Shown piece after piece: positions 52,338 to 62,356 of a stretch of DNA of 64,000 bases. The stretch is from the NCBI RefSeq assembly GCF_024204645.1, contig NZ_CP100351.1:1054001-1118000 (forward strand). The letters run 5' to 3'. The stretch's first letter is position 1; every line of letters begins with the position of its first letter. Origin of the DNA: Desulfomicrobium sp. ZS1 (GTDB lineage Bacteria; Desulfobacterota; Desulfovibrionia; Desulfovibrionales; Desulfomicrobiaceae). The position numbers and the translations under genes were made by a program. The notes below the pieces were generated by a model. The model was not told the DNA's origin, did no database searches, and saw nothing but the letters and a program-made list of their open reading frames with translations.

Positions 52338-53378
52338 ATGAAACAGCTTGTTAAGCCGGAGATGGCTGATTCAACCATCCTTGTGAATACACTCCGGGAC
52401 TTGATCCGTCAGGCGCGGCAGCAGGTGCTGCGCAGCGTCGATACCATACAGGTGCAGACGTATTGGCAGATCGGCAGGCATATCGTTGAGTTCGAACAGG
52501 GCGGGCAGGCTCGGGCCGATTATGGAAAGCGGCTGTTGTCCAATTTGGCTGATGCGCTCACCCAGGAATTCGGCAAGGGATTTGATGAGCGTAACTTGCG
52601 GAATATGCGGGCTTTTTTTCAGTGCTTTCCGAATTGGAACGCGGTGCGTTCCGAATTGAGTTGGACGCATTACCGCCTGCTGCTACGGGTGGATTCACCT
52701 GAGGCGCGCAACTGGTACATGGACGAAACGGCAGGGCAAAATTGGAGCACGCGGGTTCTTGAGCGACAGATAGGCACCCTGTTTTATGAACGTTTGTTGT
52801 CCAGCAAGGATAAGCAGAGGTTGCTCGAAGATTCGCGAGAGCAGGTGCGGTCGGAGATCGGTTCACCACGCGATTTCGTGCGTGATCCGGTTATGCTGGA
52901 ATTTCTGGGTGTTCGTGATTTGGCTGGATTGCTGGAGTCTGATTTGGAGCAGGCGCTCATGAATAAGCTGCAGCAGTTTCTGCTGGAACTTGGCAAGGGC
53001 TTCGCTTTTGTCGCACGTCAGCAGCGCGTAAGCACAGAAACGCAGGATTTTTATATTGACCTCGTGTTCTATAACTATGTGCTCAAGTGTTTTGTGCTGA
53101 TCGATCTGAAGACAGGTCATCTTTCGCATCAGGATATCGGTCAGATGGACATGTATGTGCGTCTGTATGACGATTTGCGCCGTGGGGAAGGCGACAACCC
53201 GACAGTTGGAATATTGCTTTGTGGCAGCAAGGATCATTCGGTTGCCAGGTATTCCGTATTGCACGAAAGTCAGCAGTTATTTGCAAGCAAATACAGGTTG
53301 GTGCTGCCCAGCGAAGAGGAACTTCGCCGGGAACTGGACCGTGAAACCCAGGCTGCGCGGTCGTGGCTTAGCGATTAA
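52338..53378 (+). CDS. DUF1016 (YhcG-type) PD-(D/E)XK nuclease-like protein, second copy, inserted at xseA
   Basis: 346 residues, GGGAG before the ATG. DUF1016 N-terminal domain (VQTYWQIGRHIVEFEQGGQARADYG; FDERNLRNMRAFFQCFP) and nuclease core (FVARQQRVSTETQDFYIDLVFYNYVLKCFVLIDLKTG). It lies exactly between a truncated xseA start and the intact xseA, with only 12-16 bases on each side, so its arrival and the xseA duplication are probably one event. It is a diverged paralogue of the gene at 49047. Confidence 0.9.
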   Translation: MKQLVKPEMADSTILVNTLRDLIRQARQQVLRSVDTIQVQTYWQIGRHIVEFEQGGQARADYGKRLLSNLADALTQEFGKGFDERNLRNMRAFFQCFPNWNAVRSELSWTHYRLLLRVDSPEARNWYMDETAGQNWSTRVLERQIGTLFYERLLSSKDKQRLLEDSREQVRSEIGSPRDFVRDPVMLEFLGVRDLAGLLESDLEQALMNKLQQFLLELGKGFAFVARQQRVSTETQDFYIDLVFYNYVLKCFVLIDLKTGHLSHQDIGQMDMYVRLYDDLRRGEGDNPTVGILLCGSKDHSVARYSVLHESQQLFASKYRLVLPSEEELRRELDRETQAARSWLSD

Positions 53379-53390
53379 GAGAAGCCGCCC

Positions 53391-54761
53391 ATGCACATAT
53401 TCTCCGTCTGCACCCTCACTCAAGCCATCAAGGACGTCCTCGAGGGCGAATTCCCGTTCGTCTGGGTCCGGGGGCAGGTTTCCAACCTCTCTCGCCCGCC
53501 GTCCGGGCATGTGTATTTTTCCCTCAAGGACGATGACGCCACCTTGAGCGTGGTCTGGTTCAAGGGGGCTCAGCCCAAGGGTTCCAAGGAAGGAGACGAG
53601 CGGGTCAATCCTGTTACCGGCGAGGTGGAGAGCGGGGAGCCTTTTGAGCTTTGCGATGGGCAGGAAGTGCTCGTGGCCGGGCGCATGAATGTCTATCCGC
53701 CGCGCGGGGCCTATCAGCTGGTGGCGGAGTTGGTGCAGGGGCAGGGTTTGGGCGAGTTGGCCGTGGCCTTTGAGGCCATGAAGGCCAAACTTGCCGCCAA
53801 AGGGTATTTCGATCCGGACCGCAAGATGGTCCTGCCGCGCAATCCGCGTCGGGTGGCCGTGGTCACGGCTCCCCAAGGCGCGGCCTTGCAGGATTTTCTG
53901 CGCATCGCGGGCGACCGGGGCTATGGTGCCACCATTCGGGTCTATCCGAGCCTGGTGCAGGGCGAGAGCGCTCCGGCCCAGATCGCCGCCGCCCTGGACC
54001 GCGCCGACCGGGACGGATGGGCCGATGTCATCGCGCTCATTCGCGGCGGCGGGTCTCTCGAAGACCTGTGGGCCTTCAACACCGAGCCCGTGGCCGAGGC
54101 CGTGTTCCGGGCGCGGCTGCCGGTCGTGTGTGGGGTGGGGCATGAGGTGGATACGAGCATAGCCGATCTGGTGGCGGACCAGCGCGCGGCCACGCCGTCC
54201 CACGCGGCGCAGATTTTGTGGACCGAACGCGGCGTGCTGCGTCAGCAGACCGACGAAACTTTCCTGGCCCTGACGCGCGGCATGGATCGCTTGCTGGACC
54301 TGCGCGAGCGGGATCTGCAGCGCCATGCGCAGGGACTTGCCTGGCATTCCCCGGCCCGTCGCATCGAGCGCGGCGGCTTTGAACTGGAGCGCTTGGCAGG
54401 CCGTCTGCAGCAGGCCATTGGCACGCAGGTGGAAAGCCGCGCCATGACTCTGGCGCGTCTGCAGGATCGGATGTATCGATCCTTTGGCCCGGCCGCGATG
54501 CTGGCGCTGCGTTCGGAGCTGGACAGGGCGGAAGGGGCCCTGGAGCAGGCCGGAAGCCGTTTCGTGCGCGTGCGTCTGGAAAGTCTGCGTGGAATCGAAG
54601 GCCGTCTGGCCGCCCTGGACCCTGCGGCCCCGCTGGCGCGTGGGTACGCGCTGGTCAGGGGTTCAGCCGGTTTTGTTCGTTCGCGGGAAGATGTGCAGGC
54701 GGGGGATGAAATCCGGGTACAGGTCGCGGACGGGGAATTTTCAGCGGAGGTGTTGCCATGA
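53391..54761 (+). CDS. xseA: exodeoxyribonuclease VII large subunit
   Basis: 456 residues. N-terminal OB-fold (FSVCTLTQAIKDVLEGEFPFVWVRGQVSNL), catalytic region with RVAVVTAPQGAALQDFL, IRGGGSLEDLWAFN and GVGHEVDTSIADLVADQRAATPSHAA, then a coiled coil and C-terminal GYALVRG. It cuts single-stranded DNA with XseB. The ribosome site is weak (GAGAAG). It starts 12 bases after the DUF1016 gene, which now lies in its former upstream region. It overlaps the M23 gene by 4 bases. Confidence 0.96.
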   Translation: MHIFSVCTLTQAIKDVLEGEFPFVWVRGQVSNLSRPPSGHVYFSLKDDDATLSVVWFKGAQPKGSKEGDERVNPVTGEVESGEPFELCDGQEVLVAGRMNVYPPRGAYQLVAELVQGQGLGELAVAFEAMKAKLAAKGYFDPDRKMVLPRNPRRVAVVTAPQGAALQDFLRIAGDRGYGATIRVYPSLVQGESAPAQIAAALDRADRDGWADVIALIRGGGSLEDLWAFNTEPVAEAVFRARLPVVCGVGHEVDTSIADLVADQRAATPSHAAQILWTERGVLRQQTDETFLALTRGMDRLLDLRERDLQRHAQGLAWHSPARRIERGGFELERLAGRLQQAIGTQVESRAMTLARLQDRMYRSFGPAAMLALRSELDRAEGALEQAGSRFVRVRLESLRGIEGRLAALDPAAPLARGYALVRGSAGFVRSREDVQAGDEIRVQVADGEFSAEVLP

Positions 54762-55633
54762 CGTTTGGGCGAGTTCTTTTTTTCATGCTTTTGACCCTGT
54801 TCCTCTCGGCCACGCCTGGCCCGAGCCTGCATGCGGCGCAGCTGCGCCTGGAGTGTCCGGAGGTCATCGGCATCGGTCTGCCTTTCGTGGTCAGGGTCGA
54901 GTCCGACGAGCCTCTGGACCGGCTGCGCGTGGAGTGGGCCGGGAAGACGCTTAACGTGCCCGGCGCCGGAAAGACCACCGTTGAATTTCTGCTCGGCACC
55001 GACGTGCTCAAATCCAGGCCCGGCACCGAGACCCTGCGCATCCTCAAGCTTGGCCTCAGCCCCTTGGCCGTGCAGACCTCCATTCTGATCGAGCAGCGCG
55101 ACTTTCCCGAACAGCGCCTGACCGTGCCCACGGAGATGGCCAGCCCTCCGGCGGCGGTACGGGAGCGCATCGCCCGTGAAAACGCCGAGGTGCGGTCGGT
55201 GCTCGGCGCGGTCTCGCCCGTCAATCATCTGGTTCTACCGCTCATGCGGCCTGTGCCGGGCGAAGTCAGCAGCGCTTACGGGCTGAAGCGTTTTTTCAAT
55301 GATATGGAGCGCAACCCGCACCGCGGGCTTGATCTGCGGGCCGCGTTGGGCGATCCCGTACGGGCCGCCGCGCCCGGGCAGATCGTGCTGGCGGCGGATC
55401 ATTACTATGGCGGCCGTTCGGTTTTTCTCGATCACGGCCTGGGCGTGTTCACCGTCTACATGCATCTGGACGAGATCAAGGTCCGTCAGGGCGATATGGT
55501 CGAGGCCGGGGAGATTCTCGGGCTGGCGGGCCAGACCGGGCGGGTCACGGGGCCGCATCTGCACCTGGGCCTCTACGTGCTCGATCTGGCCATGGACCCG
55601 GCGGCCCTTTTTTTCGCGAAACAAAGCCAATAA
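54758..55633 (+). CDS. secreted M23-family metallopeptidase
   Basis: 291 residues with a signal peptide (VLFFMLLTLFLSATPGPSLHA). An Ig-like N-terminal part is followed by a LytM domain (about 165-290), whose zinc ligands are HRGLDL (HxxxD) and HLHLG (HxH). It should cut peptidoglycan cross-bridges or activate amidases. It lies between xseA and xseB, a common arrangement in this group (inference). The start overlaps xseA by ATGA. Confidence 0.93.
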   Translation: MTFGRVLFFMLLTLFLSATPGPSLHAAQLRLECPEVIGIGLPFVVRVESDEPLDRLRVEWAGKTLNVPGAGKTTVEFLLGTDVLKSRPGTETLRILKLGLSPLAVQTSILIEQRDFPEQRLTVPTEMASPPAAVRERIARENAEVRSVLGAVSPVNHLVLPLMRPVPGEVSSAYGLKRFFNDMERNPHRGLDLRAALGDPVRAAAPGQIVLAADHYYGGRSVFLDHGLGVFTVYMHLDEIKVRQGDMVEAGEILGLAGQTGRVTGPHLHLGLYVLDLAMDPAALFFAKQSQ

Positions 55634-55645
55634 ACAAGGCGTGAC

Positions 55646-55876
55646 ATGGCAAAAGCACAACAGACTTTCGAGAAACGGCTGGAACGGGTCCGTGAGATTA
55701 CGGCCCTGCTTGAAAGCGGGGATCTGCCTCTGGAACAGGGGGTGAAGCTCTTTCAGGAAGGGGTGCGCCTCTCCAAGGAATGCGCGGCGGAACTGGAACA
55801 GGCCCGCATCATCGTCGAGAGCGCCGGTCAGGAATCAGCGGCGCAGTCCGGGATTGCGTCCGGAGACGAAGCATGA
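55646..55876 (+). CDS. xseB: exodeoxyribonuclease VII small subunit
   Basis: 76 residues. It has FEKRLERVREITALLESGDLPLEQGVKLFQEGVRLSKECAAELEQA, the standard XseB helical hairpin. It overlaps ispA by 4 bases. Confidence 0.94.
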   Translation: MAKAQQTFEKRLERVREITALLESGDLPLEQGVKLFQEGVRLSKECAAELEQARIIVESAGQESAAQSGIASGDEA

Positions 55877-56760
55877 ATCCGCAGGAAATGAAGGCCGAGC
55901 TTAAGGCCCTGGGCGCTCTGGTGGAAGCCCGCCTAACCACGATTTTTGGCGATGGCCGCAGTCCGGCGCCTCTGGTCGCTTCCATGGAATACTCCCTCAT
56001 GGCCGGTGGCAAGCGCTTGCGTCCGGTGCTCTGTCTGGCCTGGGCCGAGCTGGTGGGCGGGGAAGCCGCCAAGGTGCTTGATTTCGCCTGCGCCATCGAG
56101 TGCATTCACACCTACTCCCTCATTCACGACGACCTGCCGGCCATGGACGACGACGACCTGCGCCGGGGCAAGCCTTCCAATCACAAGCAGTTCGACGAGG
56201 CCACGGCCATCCTGGCTGGGGATGGCCTTTTGACCGAGGCCTTTACCTTGGCGTCGTCTCTTGAGTTGCGGCCGGAGAGGATCCTTAAAGCCGTTTTTCA
56301 CCTCTCGACTGCGGCCGGTCCGCGTGGCATGGTCGGCGGTCAGGTTTTGGACATGGGGCTGACCGGGAAATCCGCAAGCCTGCCGCAGCTGCGCGAGATG
56401 CATGCCAAAAAGACCGGGGCGCTGATCGAGACGTCCTGCGTCACGGGCTGCATTCTTGGCGGCGGAAGCGACTCCGAGCAGCCCAAGGCTTCGGAATATG
56501 GACAGGCCATCGGTCTGGCCTTCCAAGTCACGGATGACATTCTGGACGTGATCGGGGACGAGGCCGCGCTCGGCAAGCCCGTGGGCAGCGACCAGGCCCA
56601 GGGCAAATCGACATATCCGGCCCTGCTCGGCATTGATCAGAGCAGAGTTCTGGCCAGGCAAAGCGTGGATCAGGCCCTGGCTGCCCTGGCGGGATTTTCC
56701 CACCCTCGCGCCGATTTTTTGCGGGCTGTGGCCCTCTATATTTTGGATAGAACGCATTAG
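55873..56760 (+). CDS. ispA: farnesyl/geranyl diphosphate synthase IspA
   Basis: 295 residues from the ATG at 55873. The first Asp-rich motif is DDLPAMDDDDLRRGKPS and the second is DDILDVIGDEAALGK; GGKRLRPVL binds IPP. It makes the C15 (or C10-C20) prenyl diphosphate. xseB-ispA-dxs order is common in bacteria. Confidence 0.95.
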   Translation: MNPQEMKAELKALGALVEARLTTIFGDGRSPAPLVASMEYSLMAGGKRLRPVLCLAWAELVGGEAAKVLDFACAIECIHTYSLIHDDLPAMDDDDLRRGKPSNHKQFDEATAILAGDGLLTEAFTLASSLELRPERILKAVFHLSTAAGPRGMVGGQVLDMGLTGKSASLPQLREMHAKKTGALIETSCVTGCILGGGSDSEQPKASEYGQAIGLAFQVTDDILDVIGDEAALGKPVGSDQAQGKSTYPALLGIDQSRVLARQSVDQALAALAGFSHPRADFLRAVALYILDRTH

Positions 56761-56768
56761 GAGCTTCA

Positions 56769-58676
56769 ATGACTGAACAAACCCTGCAGGAACTTTTTCC
56801 CATCCTGGCCGCCATCAAGAATCCCGGCGACGTGCAGGCCATGGATGAAAAGGAACTGACCAGGCTTGGCGAAGAGATTCGCCGCATGATCATTCAGACC
56901 GTGTCTGCTACGGGGGGGCATCTGGCTCCTTCCCTGGGGGTGGTGGAGCTGACTATGGCGCTGCTTCGCGTCTTTAACCCCGCCCGCGACCGTATTGTCT
57001 GGGACGTGGGGCATCAGGCCTATGCCTACAAGCTGTTGACCGGCAGGCTCGGACGCTTCCACACCCTGCGTCAGTTGGACGGGATCAGTGGCTTTCCCCG
57101 GATCTGCGAGAGCCCCTTCGATCATTTCGGCGTCGGCCACTCTTCGACTTCCATTTCCGCCGCTTTAGGCATGGCCGCCGCCCGCGACCTGTCCCATCAG
57201 GATCACAAGGTTGTGGCCGTCATCGGCGATGGCTCCATGACCGCCGGTCTGGCCTATGAGGGCCTCAACCAGGCCGGGGGGCTGGGCAAGAATATGGTCG
57301 TTGTTTTAAACGACAACGAGATGTCCATTTCGCGCAATGTCGGGGCGCTGTCCTCGTTCTTGAGTCGCAAGCTGTCCAAGCGCTGGGTGCAGCGCTTCAA
57401 GAAGGAAGCCGAGAACATCATGCGCCAGATCCCGAGGATCGGCGACGATCTGGCCGAATACGCCCGCCGCAGCGAGGACTCACTCAAAAGTTTCTTCACG
57501 CCGGGCATGCTCTTCGAGGCTTTCCGCTTCACCTACATCGGTCCCTTGCAGGGCCACGACATGCGCATGCTGACCAATGTCTTTCAGCAGACCAGGGAGC
57601 TTGAAGGCCCCATTCTGGTTCATGTCCTGACCAAGAAGGGCAAGGGGTACGCTCCGGCCGAAACCAATCCGACTTTTTTTCATGGGGTGGGCTGCTTTGA
57701 GCCCGAGACCGGGGCGGCCCGAAAGTTTGCGGCCTGTGCCCTGCCCAGCTACACGGAAGTGTTCGGCTCCACCCTGTGCAAGCTGGCCGAAAAGGACGAG
57801 CGCGTCGTGGCCATCACCGCTGCCATGCCCGAGGGCACCGGGGTGAGCTGCTTCGCGGACAGGTTTCCGGAACGCTTTTTTGATGTCGGCATCTGCGAGC
57901 AGCACGCCGTAACCTTTGCCGCCGGGCTGGCCTCGCAGGGCATGAAGCCCGTGGTGGCCATCTACTCGACCTTCATGCAGCGTTCCTACGACCAGGTCGT
58001 GCACGACGTCTGCCTGCAGAATCTGAACGTCACCTTCTGCCTGGACCGGAGCGGCCTGGTCGGCGAGGACGGGGCTACGCATCACGGCGTGTACGACCTG
58101 TCCTTTCTGCGCCATATCCCGGGCCTGGTGGTCATGGCCCCGCGCAACGAGCCCGAGCTGCAGCATATGCTGGCCACGGCTTTGGCCCATGAAGGCCCGG
58201 TGGCCTTGCGGTATCCGCGCGGAGTGGGCGAGGGCGCGGCTTTGGTCGAGACGCCGGAAATTCTTCCCCTCGGCCGGGGCGAGCTGCTGCGCGAGGGATC
58301 GGACGGAGTCATCGTGGCGCTTGGCAGCCGGGTCAACCCTGCCCTGGAGGCTGCCCGGATGCTGTGCGAGGAGACAGGCCGGGAAGTGGCCGTGTTCAAC
58401 GCCCGTTTCGTCAAGCCCCTGCCTGCGGAGCAGCTGCTGGTCTTGGCCGGCTCGCAACCCTTTATGCTTCTGGTCGAGGAGAACGCCTTGCCCGGAGGCT
58501 TCGGTTCCGCCGTGCTTGAGCTTCTGGCCGACCACGACGCGCTTTCCAGCCTGCGCGTGAAGCGGTTGGGCGTTCCGGACCGCTTCGTTGAACACGGCAG
58601 CCAGAAGGAACTCCGGGCCCAGGTCGGCATCAATAGGGACGGGATTTTGAATACGTTACGGGCGATGGTCCGCTGA
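56769..58676 (+). CDS. dxs: 1-deoxy-D-xylulose-5-phosphate synthase
   Basis: 635 residues. TPP-binding VVAVIGDGSMTAGLAYEGLN, the His in GHQAYAYKLLTGR, the transketolase motif VGICEQHAVTFAAGLA and RYPRG are all present. It is the first enzyme of the MEP path and uses TPP, made by the thi genes in this window. AGGAG precedes the ATG. It converges with the atp operon, with only 41 bases between and no clear terminator. Confidence 0.97.
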   Translation: MTEQTLQELFPILAAIKNPGDVQAMDEKELTRLGEEIRRMIIQTVSATGGHLAPSLGVVELTMALLRVFNPARDRIVWDVGHQAYAYKLLTGRLGRFHTLRQLDGISGFPRICESPFDHFGVGHSSTSISAALGMAAARDLSHQDHKVVAVIGDGSMTAGLAYEGLNQAGGLGKNMVVVLNDNEMSISRNVGALSSFLSRKLSKRWVQRFKKEAENIMRQIPRIGDDLAEYARRSEDSLKSFFTPGMLFEAFRFTYIGPLQGHDMRMLTNVFQQTRELEGPILVHVLTKKGKGYAPAETNPTFFHGVGCFEPETGAARKFAACALPSYTEVFGSTLCKLAEKDERVVAITAAMPEGTGVSCFADRFPERFFDVGICEQHAVTFAAGLASQGMKPVVAIYSTFMQRSYDQVVHDVCLQNLNVTFCLDRSGLVGEDGATHHGVYDLSFLRHIPGLVVMAPRNEPELQHMLATALAHEGPVALRYPRGVGEGAALVETPEILPLGRGELLREGSDGVIVALGSRVNPALEAARMLCEETGREVAVFNARFVKPLPAEQLLVLAGSQPFMLLVEENALPGGFGSAVLELLADHDALSSLRVKRLGVPDRFVEHGSQKELRAQVGINRDGILNTLRAMVR

Positions 58677-58717
58677 TTTCCGGCCGGAGCTGACTTCGAA
58701 AACCTTTGTCATGGCGC

Positions 58718-59605
58718 CTACTTCCCGCCCAGTGCTTCGAAGCCGGAGATGACGTCGAACAGTTCCGCATCGATGTCGCTCTGGCGCAAACGATGAAACG
58801 TTCCGTTGAGAACCTCCAGCAATTCATCGATGTTTTTATCGGCGCGTTGCATCGCCGATAGGCGGCTCGCATTTTCACTCGCAAGGGATTCGGCGCACGC
58901 GCGGAAAAGCGAGACGAAAAGATATTCACGGATGAGCGCTCGCAAGGTCGATGTGCCGCTGCCCATGACTTCGGGCAGGTTTTTCGTCGGCCAGGGAAGT
59001 TCGGTCAGCTTGCGTCGCCATTTTTCGTCCAGTGGGAGCAGTCGCTGATTGACGGGCGCGTAAACCGCCCCGGAAGTGGGGCGGTTATAGAAGAGGTGGA
59101 AGTCGGTGACTTCACTCTGGTTGCGAAGCCTCTCGCTCTTCACGAGAATTTGTCCTACGAGCGGTGTGATGCCTTTGACGGAGTTCGGCACGGTAAAGAG
59201 TCCCGTCAGCGGCAGGCCCGCATCCGCCAGACGCGCATGAACGCGCTCACCGACCGCCCAGACCTCCGGGTTGGCCGGTAGGGTAGCCAGCGTCTTGATT
59301 GCGTAATCGGCGACCACGTCATTGAACTGGCCCACCAGTCCCTGGTCTGAACCGAACACGACCGCGCCAATCACGCCCGAAACAACACGTCCTTTCCGTT
59401 CAAGATTCATGGGTGCCGGTCCACTTTGTCGGAAACATGCATTCAAACCAAGCTCCACAGTACGAAAGTAATCGGCGAGCGCACGCACCGATTGCTCGTA
59501 TTGTTCAATGCTTGAGGCGGCCACGGCCTTCATCGTGCGGACGACGGATTGGAGATCACCGGCTGTGCCGATTTTTCGGCGCAGATTCGCTATGGTGTCG
59601 CTCAT
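58718..59605 (-). CDS. atpG: N-ATPase subunit gamma
   Basis: 295 residues. N-terminal helix [26 protein letters not shown] and C-terminal [34 protein letters not shown] match gamma subunits, with the divergence usual in N-type enzymes. It overlaps atpA by 4 bases and ends the operon. Confidence 0.93.
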   Translation of the reverse strand: MSDTIANLRRKIGTAGDLQSVVRTMKAVAASSIEQYEQSVRALADYFRTVELGLNACFRQSGPAPMNLERKGRVVSGVIGAVVFGSDQGLVGQFNDVVADYAIKTLATLPANPEVWAVGERVHARLADAGLPLTGLFTVPNSVKGITPLVGQILVKSERLRNQSEVTDFHLFYNRPTSGAVYAPVNQRLLPLDEKWRRKLTELPWPTKNLPEVMGSGTSTLRALIREYLFVSLFRACAESLASENASRLSAMQRADKNIDELLEVLNGTFHRLRQSDIDAELFDVISGFEALGGK

Positions 59606-61203
59606 GACTTCTTCTCGATTTTAGAAACAGGCCCGGGTTTGACCTCCGTGTCGTTTTTTTTGATTTCCACTGGCGTGGGTTGGAAGTTTGCCAGCGAGTT
59701 GCGGGCGATTTGAATAATCGTTGTCCGATCCTCGTCGCTCAATTTTTCGGCTGTATATAATCTCTCATTCACCTTTGGCGGGATATCCGCAGCCGCTTTT
59801 TGCACGGCATTCTCGGCTTCCGTCATCTGGTCAATCGGTACAAGGTCGAAGAGTTCCGCAGTCAACGCCAAAAGCACGGCGATTTGCGCGGGCACTGGCA
59901 CAGGGGTGGATTCCTGCTGTTTGAGACAGGCCCTGATTCGCAGTCCGTGCTCGATGATCTTGCGGGTGTCTTCATCCAGACGTGCTCCGAATCGGGAAAA
60001 GGTTTCGAGTTCCTCAAACTGCGCATAAGCGAGCTTGAGGTCGCCCGCCACCGCGCGATAGGCCGCTCGTTGCGCTTTGCCGCCGACGCGCGAAACGGAC
60101 TTCCCCACATCGACCGCAGGCAGCACACCCAATTCGAACAGCGACGGAGAGAGGTAGATTTGACCATCCGTGATGGAAATCAGGTTGGTCGGAATATAGG
60201 CGGAAATGTCCTGCGCTTCGGTTTCGATGACAGGCAGAGCGGTGAGAGAGCCGCCACCGGCCTCTTCGCGCAGATGCGTCGCGCGTTCGAGCAGTCGCGA
60301 GTGGATATAGAAGATGTCGCCGGGGAACGCTTCGCGACCGGGCGGACGGCGCAGCAGGAGAGAGAGTTCGCGGTAGGCGCGCGCGTGGTGGGTGAGGTCG
60401 TCGTAAACAATCAGCACATCCCGGCCCGCTTCCATGAAATACTCCGCGATGCTGGTCGCGGCGTAAGGGGCGATGTACGCGAGGCCCGGGGGGTCGTTGC
60501 CTTCGGTCACGACAATGACGGCGTACTCCATCGCGCCATTTTCCTGCAAGGTTGCCACGGCCTTCGCCACGGCGGACGCACGCTGACCGATGGCGCAGTA
60601 GACGCACAAGACATTCTGGTCGCGCTGGTTGAGGATTGTGTCTATGGCAATGGCGGTCTTGCCCGTCTGGCGGTCGCCGAGAATCAACTCGCGTTGGCCG
60701 CGCCCAACGGGAATGAGCGCGTCGACGACCTTGAGGCCGGTCTGCAGAGGTACCGTGACGGGAGAGCGGTCCATGATGGGCGGGGCAGTGCGCTCGACGG
60801 GCAGGCGATGGTTTGCGGCCACTGGCCCGTTGCCGTCGAGAGGCCGACCGAGCGGGTCGATGACGCGTCCGAGCAGACCATCGCCCACGCCCACATCCAT
60901 GACCCGACCCGTACGCCGGACTTCATTTCCCGCTTGAAGATGCCAGTATTCGCCGAGCAGGACAATGCCGATTTCATCCTCGTCCACGTTGAACGCGATG
61001 CCCAGCACATCGCCGGGAAACGTCACCAATTCATCATAGCCCACACCGGGAAGACCCGACACCTTGGCAATGCCGGTGGCGACGCTGGTGATCGTGCCCA
61101 CCTCCCGTGGCGTCAGTTGCGGCGTGAATGTTTTCCGCACATGACTTATTCCGGCGAACACGCTGTCGAAAACGTTCTGAAGACTCTCGGGTTTCATGCT
61201 CAT
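59602..61203 (-). CDS. atpA: N-ATPase subunit alpha
   Basis: 533 residues. Walker [23 protein letters not shown], and the region [20 protein letters not shown] confirm an F-type alpha chain. The C-terminus has a Lys/Glu-rich tail. The ATGA overlaps with atpF and atpG show tight coupling. Confidence 0.95.
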   Translation of the reverse strand: MSMKPESLQNVFDSVFAGISHVRKTFTPQLTPREVGTITSVATGIAKVSGLPGVGYDELVTFPGDVLGIAFNVDEDEIGIVLLGEYWHLQAGNEVRRTGRVMDVGVGDGLLGRVIDPLGRPLDGNGPVAANHRLPVERTAPPIMDRSPVTVPLQTGLKVVDALIPVGRGQRELILGDRQTGKTAIAIDTILNQRDQNVLCVYCAIGQRASAVAKAVATLQENGAMEYAVIVVTEGNDPPGLAYIAPYAATSIAEYFMEAGRDVLIVYDDLTHHARAYRELSLLLRRPPGREAFPGDIFYIHSRLLERATHLREEAGGGSLTALPVIETEAQDISAYIPTNLISITDGQIYLSPSLFELGVLPAVDVGKSVSRVGGKAQRAAYRAVAGDLKLAYAQFEELETFSRFGARLDEDTRKIIEHGLRIRACLKQQESTPVPVPAQIAVLLALTAELFDLVPIDQMTEAENAVQKAAADIPPKVNERLYTAEKLSDEDRTTIIQIARNSLANFQPTPVEIKKNDTEVKPGPVSKIEKKS

Positions 61204-62039
61204 GGGCTCTTTGTAACGGCCCTAGGTTCTTTAGGTTCGGGCTCGTCCTTGGCTTTAGACTTGTGTTGGGCTTTGGGTTTGGCGTTTTTTTTCAGGAGTT
61301 CGTCGACCCCTTCTTCCAGCGAAGACAGATAATCCGCAATGCTCCACGCTACCTTTTGTCCATTTGTGGTCAGCTCAATGCCGCTGATCAGGTTCGGCGC
61401 GGTCTGGAATTGAACGTGGACTTCAGACGAGAAGGTTTCGTTGAGCGCATTTTGTATCGCCTTGTGTTGCTCCGCCGGCAGGTCGTAGGCGCTGCGCACT
61501 AATGCGGGGCTTGGTCCTGTTTTAAGGGCTGCAGCGAGGCTTTCCTTCGCCTGGCTGTCCAACTCTCGCAAACGGCGAATGAACGTTTCGACCAGGCGTT
61601 CTTCCAAGCTCGTCGTGGCGAGATCGGTCAACGCCTTTCGCGCGATGGCGAATACTTCCTGTTGTGTTCGGCGGCTGATTGTTCGGCGTAAGGCATGTTC
61701 TTCGTTTCTCAGCGTTTCCTGTCGTTTGGCTTGTACGGCGTCGGCCGCATCCCGTGCTTCGTCGAGGAGTCGTTGACGCTCAGCTTTCACCTCGTCCATC
61801 GCTTTGTTCAACAGCGTGGCGCGTTGTCGGTCGAATTCCTCGTTTTTTTGCTGAAACTCGTCGCTCTTTTTTTGGGCTGCGGCCTCTTTCATGTCGGCGT
61901 TCGCGAGTCTCGTGGCGATCCGCTTTTCCCGCTCTTCGATGGCGCGAAGGATGGGTTTGTAAAGAAAGCGCTTCAGCAACCACATCAGGACGAGAAAGTT
62001 GAGCGTTTGCGCTCCGACCGTGAACCAATCGACTATCAT
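61200..62039 (-). CDS. atpF: N-ATPase subunit b with delta-like C-terminal extension
   Basis: 279 residues from the ATG at 62039 (GGGGAAG before it, 4 bases after atpE); an upstream ATG at 62093 would overlap atpE. The N-terminal membrane segment ([16 protein letters not shown]) and long charged helix are those of b. The last 110 residues ([14 protein letters not shown] ... [27 protein letters not shown]) look like the C-terminal part of the delta/OSCP subunit, which has no own gene here. N-ATPases are known to have an enlarged b and no delta. Confidence 0.92.
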   Translation of the reverse strand: MIVDWFTVGAQTLNFLVLMWLLKRFLYKPILRAIEEREKRIATRLANADMKEAAAQKKSDEFQQKNEEFDRQRATLLNKAMDEVKAERQRLLDEARDAADAVQAKRQETLRNEEHALRRTISRRTQQEVFAIARKALTDLATTSLEERLVETFIRRLRELDSQAKESLAAALKTGPSPALVRSAYDLPAEQHKAIQNALNETFSSEVHVQFQTAPNLISGIELTTNGQKVAWSIADYLSSLEEGVDELLKKNAKPKAQHKSKAKDEPEPKEPRAVTKSP

Positions 62040-62043
62040 GGCA

Positions 62044-62325
62044 TTACTTCCCCGCGACTTGGGCGATGGCGTAGTTCCAGAACGGGTTGGCAAAGATGAG
62101 AATCATCGAGACCACGAAACAGTAAATGGCCGTGGATTCGATCATCGCCAGGCCCACGAACAAAGTCCGAGTGATGGTAGCGGAGGCATCAGGTTGCTGT
62201 GCCAGAGATGTCAGCGCCGTCGCGACCGCTTTTCCTTCGGACAGTGCAGGCCCTATAGTGCCGAAACTGATTGTGATGCCGGCGATGACGATTGATGTCA
62301 CTGCGATAATAGTCATGCTGTCCAT
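62044..62325 (-). CDS. atpE: N-ATPase subunit c (rotor), two-carboxylate type
   Basis: 93 residues with two helices. Helix 1 has PALSEGKAVATAL with Glu30, and helix 2 has GLAMIESTAIY with Glu63, Ser64, Thr65 and Tyr68. Glu63-Ser-Thr...Tyr is the Na+-type ligand set, and the extra Glu30 replaces the usual Gln, the two-carboxylate pattern seen in some Na+ rings. A related Burkholderia ring was reported to use protons, so the ion remains open. Confidence 0.93.
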   Translation of the reverse strand: MDSMTIIAVTSIVIAGITISFGTIGPALSEGKAVATALTSLAQQPDASATITRTLFVGLAMIESTAIYCFVVSMILIFANPFWNYAIAQVAGK

Positions 62326-62356
62326 AGGTTCTCCTCGTGTTGTCGGTGTTCATGCT

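Noticed and set aside
59800-61332. A 510-codon antisense frame over atpA
   Set aside because: Shadow of the atpA gene; atpA has all catalytic motifs.
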